A stretch of 64,000 nt of DNA from CAVPTL01 sp963727235 (GTDB lineage: Bacteria > Actinomycetota > Thermoleophilia > Gaiellales > JAICJC01). The stretch lies in the NCBI GenBank assembly GCA_963727235.1, contig CAVSFZ010000008.1:1-64000 (forward strand). The letters run 5' to 3'. Each line of letters starts with the position of its first letter. The first letter of the stretch is position 1. Below the pieces are notes generated by a model. The model was not told the DNA's origin, ran no database searches, and saw only the letters and a program-made list of their open reading frames with translations. This document shows, piece after piece, positions 1 through 8,193 of the stretch. The translations under genes were made by a program, and so were the position numbers.

Positions 1-273
1 TGGTATGCCAACGATGCTGCTCGGACGTCGGTGGAGCAGCTGCTGGCACCGCTGGATGCACTCGGCGGCCGCCGAGCAGCCGAGGCCGTCCGCACCCTGC
101 GCGCCTACCTCGACCACGGCGGGTCGCTGGTGGCGGCCGGTCGCGAGCTGCACCTGCACCGAAACGCTGTGGCCTACAGGATCAAGCGGATCGTGGCCAC
201 GCTCGGCCTCGATCTGGACGACCCCGATCAGCGGCTTGCCCTCCACCTGGCGGTGCGTGCTCGGGCGGTGTGA
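1..273 (+). CDS. PucR/CdaR-type regulator, C-terminal HTH (5' partial)
   Basis: The frame is open from base 1, so the gene is cut by the left edge and only the last 90 residues are seen. They form a helix-turn-helix of the PucR C-terminal type: SLVAAGRELHLHRNAVAYR followed by IKRIVATLGLDLDDPDQRLA, the usual ending of these purine/sugar-diacid regulators, in which the recognition helix contains the H-x-N-x-V-x-Y-R-(I/L) signature. In the family this domain binds DNA while the missing N-terminal part senses a ligand. What it regulates cannot be told from the window. The family call is firm; the specific function is unknown. Confidence 0.8.
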   Translation, partial: WYANDAARTSVEQLLAPLDALGGRRAAEAVRTLRAYLDHGGSLVAAGRELHLHRNAVAYRIKRIVATLGLDLDDPDQRLALHLAVRARAV

Positions 274-338
274 GCAGGTGAGGGCTGCCGTGGGGGCCGG
301 TGTTACACTGGCAAACGGTGTCTCAGACCACCTCACCA

Positions 339-822
339 ATGTATTGCGCCAACCATCCCAAGGTGGAGACGGCCGTGTCGTGCTCGAACTGCGGCAAGCC
401 CATCTGCCCCGACTGCATGGTGATGGCGCCGGTCGGGATCAAGTGCCGGGACTGCGCTCGCCAGCCGCGATCGGCCCGCTGTCACCCTGCGCCCGGACAA
501 GGCCGCCAAGGCCGTTGCCGCAGCACTTCTGACCGGCTCGGGGCTGGGCATCCTGCTGGCGTATGCGGGATATCAGGGGCTTGGGTTCTTCACGCTGATC
601 GTGGCCTACATCGTCGGCCTTGTGGTCGGTCGTGTGACGCTTCGTTTCAGCGGCTACTACCGGTCCAACTCCACCGGCTGGATCGCCGCCTCGGGAGCGG
701 CCTGGTCGTACGTCTGCGCCGCGATCGTGATCGCCGCCCACGTCGGCGGGAATCCGCGGCTGTACGTGCAGGTGCTCGGCCTTCTGCTGGCGGGATTCAT
801 CGCCTATCGCGAGTCGACATGA
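339..822 (+). CDS. B-box-type zinc finger membrane protein (frameshifted)
   Basis: The start ATG at 339 opens a compact zinc finger, C-x2-H then CSNCGKPICPDC and CRDC, like the B-box/zinc ribbon that precedes membrane domains in many actinobacterial proteins. The reading frame breaks near base 480: removing one T there joins it to a second frame (LRPDKAAKAVAAALLTGSG, then FFTLIVAYIVGLVVGR and further hydrophobic segments) that ends at 822. The joined product is about 160 residues with roughly four membrane segments. The single-base break lies between two well-formed parts, so a sequence error is more likely than a dead gene. Substrate and role are unknown. Confidence 0.55.
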
Positions 823-1002
823 GCCCGCCGACGCAGAAGAAGCGCGGGGCGGGCGGCGCGGACGTTCGCGTTCGGCACGCTGGTCGGCGGCGTGATCGCG
901 GTGGCCGCGCCTCGGCTGCGACGCGGGCTGCAGCCTGGAGCACACGAAGGCGACGGTCTCAGAGCGTTCGAGAACGCGCCCGTGCTGGGAGTACGACCGT
1001 GA
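819..1002 (+). CDS. small membrane protein (frameshifted, tentative)
   Basis: The ATG at 819 overlaps the TGA of the upstream gene (ATGA), the usual arrangement of coupled genes. It begins MSPPTQKKRG. After a probable one-base loss near 850 the frame continues FAFGTLVGGVIAVAAPRLRR and ends at the TGA at 1000-1002. The product would be about 60 residues with one membrane helix. The evidence is the overlap, the basic N-terminus and the hydrophobic stretch that appears only if the frame is corrected. I do not recognise a family. Confidence 0.35.
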
Positions 1003-1020
1003 ACACGATGGAGGTGGTAG

Positions 1021-1930
1021 GTGAGTCAAGCGCTGGTTACCGGCGGGGCCGGGTTCATTGGGTCAACGCTGGTCAGGCTGCTGGCCGAGCGGGGCTACCA
1101 GGTGCGGGTGTTCGACGACCTGTCGAGCGCCGGCGCCGGTCTGCTGGACGGCACCGGGGCCGAGATCGTGCAGGGCGACGTGCGCGACCTCGACGCGCTG
1201 GTTGCGGCCGCCCAGGGGTGCGACGCCATGTTTCACCTGGCGGCGGGCGCCGGTGTGATCGAGTCGGTCGAAGACCCGCTGGCGAACTTCGACGTGAACG
1301 CCCGCGGCACCGTGACCGCGCTGTGGGCGGCCCACCGCGCGGGAGTGCCGCGGTTTGTGTTCTCGTCCTCCAACGCGCCGCTGGGCGCGGGCGCCTACCC
1401 CGCCAGCGAGGACAAGCCGACCGCGCCGCTGTCCCCCTACGGCGCCTCCAAGGCGGTGGGCGAGGCCTACTGCTCCGCCTTCCACGGCGCCTATGGGCTG
1501 GAGGCCGTGGCGGTGCGGTTCTCGAACGCCTTCGGGCCGCGCTCGGCTCACAAGGGCAACGTGATCCCGCTCTTCATCCGCCGGATCCTGGCCGGCGAGG
1601 AGCTGGTGGTGTACGGCGACGGCACCCAGACGCGTGACTTCGTGTTCGTCACCGATCTCGCCGACGGCCTGGTGCGGGCCGCCGAGACGCCCGGCATCGG
1701 CGGCGAGGTGTTTCAGCTGGCAAGCGGCGTGGCGACCAGCCTGAACGAGCTGGTGGCAAAGCTCGGCGAGGTGTCGGGTCGCGACCCAACGTGCGGCGCG
1801 AGCCGCCGCGGGCGGGGAGGTCCAGCGCAACTACTCGCTGGTCGACAAGGCCTTCGAGCGGCTCGGCTACCGGCCGCAGGTGCAGCTTGCCGATGGGCTG
1901 CGGGCCACCTGGGAGTACTTCACCGAGTAG
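1021..1930 (+). CDS. NAD-dependent sugar-nucleotide epimerase/dehydratase (two frameshifts)
   Basis: This is an extended short-chain dehydrogenase of the UDP-glucose 4-epimerase type. The N-terminal Rossmann motif TGGAGFIGS binds NAD, the catalytic SxnY-x3-K is seen as YGASK, and VYGDGTQTRDFVFVTDLADG is the family's conserved substrate-loop region (positions 1609-1665). The GTG at 1021 follows a GGAGGTGG ribosome binding site. The frame shifts near 1787 and again near 1815, each consistent with one lost base; correcting both restores NYSLVDKAFERLGYRPQVQ and a normal end, WEYFTE, at 1930, giving about 303 residues. Exact substrate is not determinable. Both breaks sit in short runs of C or G. 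Confidence 0.75.
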
Positions 1931-1948
1931 CGCTCTCGAGAGCGCCAC

Positions 1949-2884
1949 TCATTCCTCGCCGTCCCAGAACCCGAGCGGCTCGATCCTGCCGGTGATGCCG
2001 ATGCCGCGCAGTGAGATCTTGCCGGAGCGCGGGAAGTAGGCGATGTCGTTGGTCTCGCGGGTGCCGTACTGCAGCAGCTCGAGTCCCTGCTCGCCGCCGC
2101 GGAAGGCATGGGCGACGCCCGTGCCGGCCGGTCGCGACACCACGCTGCCGGCACGCACCGCGATCTCGTCGTCGCCCAGAAGCAGTGTTCCCTCCCCGCC
2201 CAGCACGACCATCAGCTCCTCCTCCGCCGAGTGGCAGTGGGGCGGTCCGTTGAGCTTGCCGGGAGTCACCTCGACGTGCCGCAGCCCGGTTTTGACCGAC
2301 CCTGCCTCCGCTCCCAGCCGCCTGACCCTTCGGCCCACCGTCTCACGCTGATCGTCCGTCACGTGCGCGTCGGCGACGTTCACGATGTTGCTCGGCCGAG
2401 CGCTGGGTGCGGGGAAGTCGGGCGGGCCGAGCTCGGCGTCCGCGTGCCAGGGATCCGGTCCCGCTGTCGGCACCCACCGGGGGCCCAGCCAGCCGGTCTC
2501 CGCCCGCGGCAGGTTGCACAGTTCGACCGCCACCCGCTGACCGAACACCAGCACATCCAGACCGTCCTCTCCGGCTCGCAGCGTGTGCGCCTTGGTGTTG
2601 GCCACGTGCACGATGCAGTCGCCGGCCCGCACCTCGAACGTTTCACCGTCCTGCCATGAGAGCCCGGATCCCGAGAGCACGTAGAAGATCTCTTCCTCGG
2701 CTCCGTGCAGGTGGGGCGGGTTGGGCATCCGGCCGGGCGGGATCTGCAGCCGGTTGGCGCCGACGGTGACGCTGCCGGCCTTGTAGCCGAGGTGCGACCA
2801 GTCGGCCTTGATGTAGCCGACCTCGCGCGTGCGCGGGGTGACGTCGTCCCAGTGGACGACCGGACCGCGAGCTACCGGAGCCAC
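1949..2884 (-). CDS. bicupin domain protein
   Basis: The 311-residue protein carries two cupin barrels. The first has PPHLHGAEEEIFYVLSGSG near residues 57-75, the second PPHCHSAEEELMVVLGGEG near 215-235; both keep the H-x-H-x4-E metal-binding pattern, so each half probably binds a divalent metal. Such bicupins act as dioxygenases, isomerases or sugar-binding proteins, and the sequence does not say which. The GTG start at 2884 overlaps the 3' end of the glycosyltransferase gene by 13 bases, which makes it the last gene of the phosphodiesterase-flippase-sqdB operon. A role in modifying a sugar intermediate is inference from context. Confidence 0.8.
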   Translation of the reverse strand: MAPVARGPVVHWDDVTPRTREVGYIKADWSHLGYKAGSVTVGANRLQIPPGRMPNPPHLHGAEEEIFYVLSGSGLSWQDGETFEVRAGDCIVHVANTKAHTLRAGEDGLDVLVFGQRVAVELCNLPRAETGWLGPRWVPTAGPDPWHADAELGPPDFPAPSARPSNIVNVADAHVTDDQRETVGRRVRRLGAEAGSVKTGLRHVEVTPGKLNGPPHCHSAEEELMVVLGGEGTLLLGDDEIAVRAGSVVSRPAGTGVAHAFRGGEQGLELLQYGTRETNDIAYFPRSGKISLRGIGITGRIEPLGFWDGEE

Positions 2885-3924
2885 GCTCGCACCAGCGCAT
2901 TGGCAAAGCCCATCCCGTAGCGGAAGTGCGCCGGCTTCTTGGACGTGCCCGACAGCCGCCGGGCGACCGTGACCGGCACCTCGATCATGCGCAGCTTCTG
3001 CTTGGACGCCTCGATGATGAACTCGGAGTTGTGGAACTGATCCTGGCGGAACTCCAGGCCGCGCAGGGCCTCGGTGCGCACCGCCCGATAGCCGCAGGCC
3101 GGGTCGGTGATCTTGCTCCAGGTCAGCAGCGACAGCAGCTGGGCGAACAGCTTGATGCCCATCTCCCTGGCGGCGTGGGACGGATCGGCGTCGCCCAGCA
3201 CCCGCGAGCCGTTGACCACGTCGGCCTCGTCGGCCACGATCGGTGCGACCAGTCGCGACAGCTCTGACGGTTGATGCTGGCCGTCGGCGTCCATCGTCAC
3301 CACCACGTCTGCCCCGGTGATCAGCGCCAGCCGATATCCGGTGCGAAGCGCTGCGCCCTGCCCGCGGTTGAGCGGTAGCCGTACCGCCGCCGCGCCCGCT
3401 GCCCGCGCCCGGTCGGTGGTGTCGTCGGACGAGCCGTCATCGATCACGATCACATGCAGCGCCTTGCCGCACACCTCCTCGGGCAGGGCCGACAGCACGT
3501 GGCCGATGTTGTCGGCCTCGTTGTAGGCCGGCACCACCACCGCCACTCCTTCGGCGAACTGCTCGGGGTGGCCGGTACCGCGGAACTGCTCCAGCGCAAG
3601 GTTCTCGATCAGGCGCGTGAGATCGCGTCGGACGCGCTCGTTGCGGCCGGCCAGGGTGAACGCGAACAGGTACAGGATGCCGACCGCGAGCACGGTGGCG
3701 CCGATGATCTGGCGGCCGCCGCCCCTGCGGAACGACAGCTCGTCGAACACCCAGCTGAGCGCCCCGGGCACCAGCGACAGCACCAGCAGCGGGAGCACGA
3801 ACACGACCATCCGCACCAGCAGGTCGCCGTTCCCGATCTTGCCCTGGCGGTAGGAGCGGATCGACAGGACGGCGAACACGATCGCGACGATCAGCCCCAA
3901 CCATCGAAGTGGCGTCAACCCCAC
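2872..3924 (-). CDS. DUF2304-GT2 fusion glycosyltransferase
   Basis: The 350-residue protein starts with about three membrane helices (residues 5-110, DUF2304-like: VAIVFAVLSIRSYRQGKI and VVFVLPLLVLSLVPGALS). A family 2 glycosyltransferase domain of the dolichol-phosphate-mannose-synthase type follows: VVVPAYNEADNIGHVL, VIDDGSSDDT, and the DXD-like MDADGQHQP. It therefore probably moves a sugar from a nucleotide donor to a lipid-phosphate or lipid-linked acceptor at the inner face of the membrane. The GTG start at 3924 lies four bases after the sqdB stop, so the two are translationally close. With sqdB and a flippase in the operon it is a candidate to handle a sulfoquinovose-containing glycan; this is inference. 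Confidence 0.85.
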   Translation of the reverse strand: MGLTPLRWLGLIVAIVFAVLSIRSYRQGKIGNGDLLVRMVVFVLPLLVLSLVPGALSWVFDELSFRRGGGRQIIGATVLAVGILYLFAFTLAGRNERVRRDLTRLIENLALEQFRGTGHPEQFAEGVAVVVPAYNEADNIGHVLSALPEEVCGKALHVIVIDDGSSDDTTDRARAAGAAAVRLPLNRGQGAALRTGYRLALITGADVVVTMDADGQHQPSELSRLVAPIVADEADVVNGSRVLGDADPSHAAREMGIKLFAQLLSLLTWSKITDPACGYRAVRTEALRGLEFRQDQFHNSEFIIEASKQKLRMIEVPVTVARRLSGTSKKPAHFRYGMGFANALVRAWLR

Positions 3925-3928
3925 GGGG

Positions 3929-5104
3929 CTACCGGGCCGGCTGACCTGCCAGCGGCGACTGCCACCGGGTGGACGGGTCGATCACGCCGGCGATCACGCG
4001 GGACTTGTGGCGGTCGATGACGCCCAGCGTGGATTCGATCAGCGTCTCCGAAAGCAAGGTCGGCTGAAGTCCCAGCGAGGGCAGCCGGGTGTGGGTCGGG
4101 TTGTAGTAGTGCTCCTCGGCCTCGAACCGCGGGTTGGTGAGGTTCTGGACCTGCACTTCGATACCGATCTCCCCGCCGGCATGCCGCACCTTCTCGGCCA
4201 GGTCGGCCACGGTGAATACCTCGGTGAACTGGTTGAAGACCCGGTACTCGCCGGCACCTGCCGGGTTGTCCGCGGTCAGCTCGACGCACTGCAGCGTGTC
4301 GACGATGTTGAGGAACCCGCGGGTCTGGTGGCCCTTGCCGTACACCGTCAGCGGGTGTCCGATCACGGCCTGCACGCAGAACCGGTTGAGTGCGGTGCCA
4401 AACGACTCGTCATAGTCGAATCGGGTCGCCAGCCGGTCGTCCAGCTTGGTCTCGGGCGTCTCGATGCCGTACACCACGCCCTGGTTGAGATCGGTCGCCC
4501 GCAGGCCCCACACGCGGCAGCCGAAGTGCAGGTTGTGCGAGTCGTGCACCTTGGACAGGTGGTAGAGCGATCCCGGTACCTTGGGGAAGGGCAGCACGTC
4601 GCGGCGGCCGTTGTGCTCGATCTCGATGAAGCCTTCTTCGATATCGATGTTGGGCGTGCCGTACTCGCCCATCGTCCCGAGCTTGATCAGGTGCGCGTCA
4701 GGGGCGTGCTCGCGCATCGCCCAGAGCAGCTTGAGCGAGCCGATCACGTTGCCCTGCTGCGTCTCCACGGCGTTGTCGATCGACTGCATCGACCACGGCG
4801 CCGACGGCTGCTCGCCGTAGTGGATGATCGTGTCGGGGGCGTAGTCGCGCACAATGTCGGACACGAACGTGCCCTCGGCGATGTCGCCCACGTGCACGTC
4901 GATGGTCTTCCCTGAGACCTCGCGCCATGCGGCCACCCGCTCGGTCAGCGTCGCGATCGGTGTCAGCGAATCGCCTCCCTGGCCCTCGACCCAGCGGCGC
5001 CTGTTGAAATTGTCGACGACGGCGACATCGTGGCCCTTGCCGGAGAATCGCATTGCGGTGGGCCAGCCGAGATACCCGTCGCCACCGAGGATGAGTACGC
5101 GCAT
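3929..5104 (-). CDS. sqdB: UDP-sulfoquinovose synthase
   Basis: The 391-residue protein makes UDP-sulfoquinovose from UDP-glucose and sulfite, the head-group donor for sulfolipid or sulfonated glycans. The N-terminal NAD site reads LILGGDGYLGWPTAMRFS. The family-specific signatures are all present: HYGEQPSAPWSM, KLGTMGEYGTPNIDIEEGF and YHLSKVHDS, which contain the catalytic Thr and Tyr-x3-Lys. These separate SqdB/SQD1 from ordinary epimerases. Length matches the family (about 390-400). The ATG at 5104 is 38 bases after the flippase gene, and the GT2 gene follows after four bases. No typical SqdX lies directly beside it; a family 4 glycosyltransferase 7 kb away (11879-13066) is a possible partner. 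Confidence 0.92.
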   Translation of the reverse strand: MRVLILGGDGYLGWPTAMRFSGKGHDVAVVDNFNRRRWVEGQGGDSLTPIATLTERVAAWREVSGKTIDVHVGDIAEGTFVSDIVRDYAPDTIIHYGEQPSAPWSMQSIDNAVETQQGNVIGSLKLLWAMREHAPDAHLIKLGTMGEYGTPNIDIEEGFIEIEHNGRRDVLPFPKVPGSLYHLSKVHDSHNLHFGCRVWGLRATDLNQGVVYGIETPETKLDDRLATRFDYDESFGTALNRFCVQAVIGHPLTVYGKGHQTRGFLNIVDTLQCVELTADNPAGAGEYRVFNQFTEVFTVADLAEKVRHAGGEIGIEVQVQNLTNPRFEAEEHYYNPTHTRLPSLGLQPTLLSETLIESTLGVIDRHKSRVIAGVIDPSTRWQSPLAGQPAR

Positions 5105-5142
5105 GTTCAGGTGCTCCAAAGGTCGATTGGTTGTGGCAGATA

Positions 5143-6630
5143 CTACGGGGAGCTGCGGCTGACGGCGCGCAGTCGCCGACGGATCACCGTTCGTTCGTTT
5201 GCCGGGAGGGCGGGCACGATCAAGAGTGCGTAGGCGATCATGCCAGAACCGGCGGTCGCCAGAAGCGTCACCCACCACACCAGATCGCCGGTCAGCCGGT
5301 GCACCGCCAGCGCCACCGCCAGGCACACCAGGGCCGGCACCGCCAGCGGCAGCTGGGAGCGGGCAAAGGGCTGGATCTTGACGTGCCGGTTCACCTGGGC
5401 GACCCGCAGCAGGTTGACTCCAGCGATCGCCACCGCTGACGCGATGGCAGCGCCGGTCGGCCCATATCGGGACACCAGCAGCAGCGCGATCCCCACCAGC
5501 AGGATGTTTGCGACCAGGTTGTCGACCAGATCGAGGCCGGTGCGGCCGACGATGATCAGTACGGCTGCGACGCTTCCGGTGGCGACGTTCACGGCCTGGC
5601 CGACCAGCATGATCCGAAGCGGCGTGGAGCCGACCTGGAGGCCCGACCCGAATACCCGCAGGACGTCGTCGGCGGCCACGAACAGGACGATCAGGATCGG
5701 CAGGGTGGCAGCCACCGCCCACCGGGTTGCATCCTTGAACAGATGGTCGAGCCGTTCGGTGTCGCCGCGAGCGTGCAGCTCGGCCGCAAACGGCGAGAAG
5801 ATCAGGCTGGTCGAGACCACGAACAGCAGCAACACCTGGGAGACGCGGCCGGCGGCGGCATAGGCGTCCAGCTTCTGGCCGCGGATGTAGTGCCCCAACA
5901 CGAACAGGTCGGCCCAGAACAGGGCCTGCGCGAACAGTGCCGACGGCGCTCGCGGCAGGCCGTAGCGGAGCGCCTCACGCACCTGCTCGCGGGTCGCCCG
6001 CTGATCGCCCATGCCGGCAGACAGCCGCATCCACCAGATCCGCGCCGCGATCGCAGCCACCACCCACGAGACCGTGTACGAGGCGGCGGCGGCGTTGATC
6101 CCGCCACCGAGGGCGATCGCCACACCCGCGGTGGCGATCCACAGCACCGGCTGGCCGATCCAAAACACCCACAGCGTGGGTTTCATCAGGCGCAGCCCTC
6201 GGCTGGCTCCGAGGTACACATTGGCGGCGGCGATCGCGGGGATGGCCGTGGCCGCCACTGCGACCGTGTGGTACTGGTCGCTGGCAAGCGCGGCCGCGGC
6301 CACCACCACGGCCAGCAGGGTGGACGCCACGATCGCGATCAGGGTGGCGCGGTCGATCAGGCTGCGCAGGTGGGCGGTCTGATCGTCGGAAGAGTCGATT
6401 GCGACCCGTCGGATGGCGGTCATGTCCATGCCGAACCGGCCGCCGGCCGAAGCCACGAACGCGACCTGAACCGCCAGTGTGACGACACCCAGCCCACCCG
6501 AGGGGAGCCCTCGCCCGAGCAGCGCCTGCACGCCGAAGGCCGCCGCCACTCCAACCAACAGGCCGACGACGTTGGCGATCGTGCCGGTCAGGATCGTGCG
6601 ATGGTCGCCCCCGGAGCGGGGCGCGGTCAC
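5143..6630 (-). CDS. polysaccharide/oligosaccharide flippase (Wzx/MurJ-like)
   Basis: The 495-residue protein is almost entirely hydrophobic, with about 12-14 membrane helices. It begins with a helix typical of polysaccharide biosynthesis exporters (ILTGTIANVVGLLVGVAAAF) and continues with further helices such as GQAVNVATGSVAAVLIIVGR and ILLVGIALLLVSRYGPTGAA in the C-terminal half. Proteins of this MATE-like superfamily move lipid-linked sugars across the membrane. The start at 6630 overlaps the phosphodiesterase stop by four bases and sqdB follows, so the exported substrate may be a glycan containing the sugar made by SqdB; that link is inference. Confidence 0.85.
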   Translation of the reverse strand: MTAPRSGGDHRTILTGTIANVVGLLVGVAAAFGVQALLGRGLPSGGLGVVTLAVQVAFVASAGGRFGMDMTAIRRVAIDSSDDQTAHLRSLIDRATLIAIVASTLLAVVVAAAALASDQYHTVAVAATAIPAIAAANVYLGASRGLRLMKPTLWVFWIGQPVLWIATAGVAIALGGGINAAAASYTVSWVVAAIAARIWWMRLSAGMGDQRATREQVREALRYGLPRAPSALFAQALFWADLFVLGHYIRGQKLDAYAAAGRVSQVLLLFVVSTSLIFSPFAAELHARGDTERLDHLFKDATRWAVAATLPILIVLFVAADDVLRVFGSGLQVGSTPLRIMLVGQAVNVATGSVAAVLIIVGRTGLDLVDNLVANILLVGIALLLVSRYGPTGAAIASAVAIAGVNLLRVAQVNRHVKIQPFARSQLPLAVPALVCLAVALAVHRLTGDLVWWVTLLATAGSGMIAYALLIVPALPANERTVIRRRLRAVSRSSP

Positions 6631-8126
6631 TCGAGGTATCCGAGCTCGCGCAGGCGCTGCTCCACTTCGGCCTGCTCTTCATCGCTGTAGACGGGCTCCT
6701 GGCTGATTCCGGATTCGGTCGAATGCCCGGATCCCACGCCGGCTTCGGCCAGGATCAACGCGGCGAAGTCCTGGAGCGAGATCTCCTCGCCGCGGGCGGT
6801 GGTCAGGCTGGACTGGGTGGCGACGTACACCCCTTCGGGACGGTGGTCGCCCGACAGCCAGTCGGCCGGCTCCACCAGCGCGCGGGCGTGGGTGAGCGAA
6901 TACAGCGGGGCGGCCTCCAGCAGCAGGTCTGGGGCGCGGTCGAGGTAGGCGCCGTGGAGTACCTCCTCGCGGCGTCGCACGGACTTGATCGGGTGTGCGC
7001 CGGTCTCGGGGTCGGTGAATGCCAGCAGCGCTTCGGCCAGCTCGTCCCGTACCTGCTCGTACTGCTCGGGCGGCACGATTCCCTCGGGCTCGCGTCCCTG
7101 GAGCGCGATCGAGACGCCCTCGCCGGTCGAGACGACGCTGGTGTAGGCGCGGGTGTGTGCCCAGTCGGGGGCGGGCGTGGGCACTGCCACCTTGCCGTGC
7201 AGCCCCAGCTTGTCGTAGACGACTCGCGCGATCGAGCGGAGCCGGCCCCAGGCCAGCAATCCGACCAGGCCCGACCCGCGCGCCAGCTTGAGGTAGCCGA
7301 GCTCCTGCAGCACCCGATTCATGTTCAGCGCCCGGGTGACCGGCTGGTGGCCGTGATCGGACATCAGCATGATCAGGTCGTCCGGGCCGGTGCGTTCGAC
7401 CAGCGTGCCCAGCTCACGGTCGAGCAGCCGGTAGACGCCGCGGACACGGTCGGCGGTGGGCGTCTGTGACGCTTTGGGAAAGTCGGGATGGCCTGGATGG
7501 ATGTACTCCATCAGGCAGTGCTGGATGCGATCGGGCGAGACGAACACCATGCAGGCCACGTCCCACTCGTTGGTGTCCATCAGGGTGCGCATCGCCTCGG
7601 CCCGCGCCTGGGTGACGCGCTCGACGTCGTCGACCAGCTCCACCGGGCGACCACGAAACGTCGTCCAGGAACCGCCGTTGATCGGCCAGTCGACCGCCGG
7701 GCCGGCCTCGGGCGGGTGGCTGAAGGCGGTGTTGCCGGGAATCACCCCGCCGGCGATCGCGACACCCTTGATCTCGGGTGCCGGATAGGTCAGCGGCACG
7801 TTCACGAGCAGCGTCGTCTTGTCGGCCTCGGTCATCCGTTGTGGCCAGGTGGGCGCCAGAATCGAATGGGACGACACCGGCAGCCGCCGGCTTGCGCCCG
7901 GCTTGTGCTCGAGGATGTCGAACACCCCGTGACCGGCGGGATCGACACCGGTCAGGAACGTCGGCCAGGCCGCCCAGGAATGGGATGGGATGCACGATCG
8001 CGACACGCCGCGATGGCCCCGCGCGATCAGCGCGGCCAGGTTCGGTAGCGCTCCGGCCTCGAGCATCGGGTCGAGGATCTCCCAATCGGCGCCGTCCCAA
8101 CCGACGATGAGTACTCGCTTGGACAC
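6627..8126 (-). CDS. alkaline phosphatase superfamily phosphodiesterase (paralogue 1)
   Basis: The 499-residue protein belongs to the type I phosphodiesterase/nucleotide pyrophosphatase group. The first metal site is VLIVGWDGADWEIL at the N-terminus; the nucleophile region is HSWAAWPTFLTGVDPAGHGVF; later metal ligands are in LIMLMSDHGHQP and in GDHRPEGVYVA near the C-terminus. There is no signal peptide, so it acts in the cytoplasm. Homologues are common beside glycan genes, where the substrate is generally unknown. The GTG at 8126 was chosen because an upstream extension would run antisense into lysA and because a TATTCT box lies seven bases before it. It is the first gene of the operon with the flippase, sqdB, GT2 and bicupin genes. 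A paralogue lies at 39791-41101. Confidence 0.85.
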   Translation of the reverse strand: MSKRVLIVGWDGADWEILDPMLEAGALPNLAALIARGHRGVSRSCIPSHSWAAWPTFLTGVDPAGHGVFDILEHKPGASRRLPVSSHSILAPTWPQRMTEADKTTLLVNVPLTYPAPEIKGVAIAGGVIPGNTAFSHPPEAGPAVDWPINGGSWTTFRGRPVELVDDVERVTQARAEAMRTLMDTNEWDVACMVFVSPDRIQHCLMEYIHPGHPDFPKASQTPTADRVRGVYRLLDRELGTLVERTGPDDLIMLMSDHGHQPVTRALNMNRVLQELGYLKLARGSGLVGLLAWGRLRSIARVVYDKLGLHGKVAVPTPAPDWAHTRAYTSVVSTGEGVSIALQGREPEGIVPPEQYEQVRDELAEALLAFTDPETGAHPIKSVRRREEVLHGAYLDRAPDLLLEAAPLYSLTHARALVEPADWLSGDHRPEGVYVATQSSLTTARGEEISLQDFAALILAEAGVGSGHSTESGISQEPVYSDEEQAEVEQRLRELGYLE

Positions 8127-8193
8127 GGCCGGGAGAATACCCGGCGACCACCGTGGAGCGCCCCTGCCCCGGCGGCGGATAGCATCGCGGGTG
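8127..8193. promoter_or_regulatory. divergent promoter region, phosphodiesterase operon and lysA
   Basis: The 67-base gap holds back-to-back -10 boxes. On the minus strand TATTCT (8139-8134) ends seven bases before the GTG at 8126. On the plus strand TAGCAT (8180-8185) ends eight bases before the lysA ATG. Neither start has a convincing ribosome binding site, so both transcripts are probably leaderless. No clear -35 boxes are seen. Confidence 0.5.
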
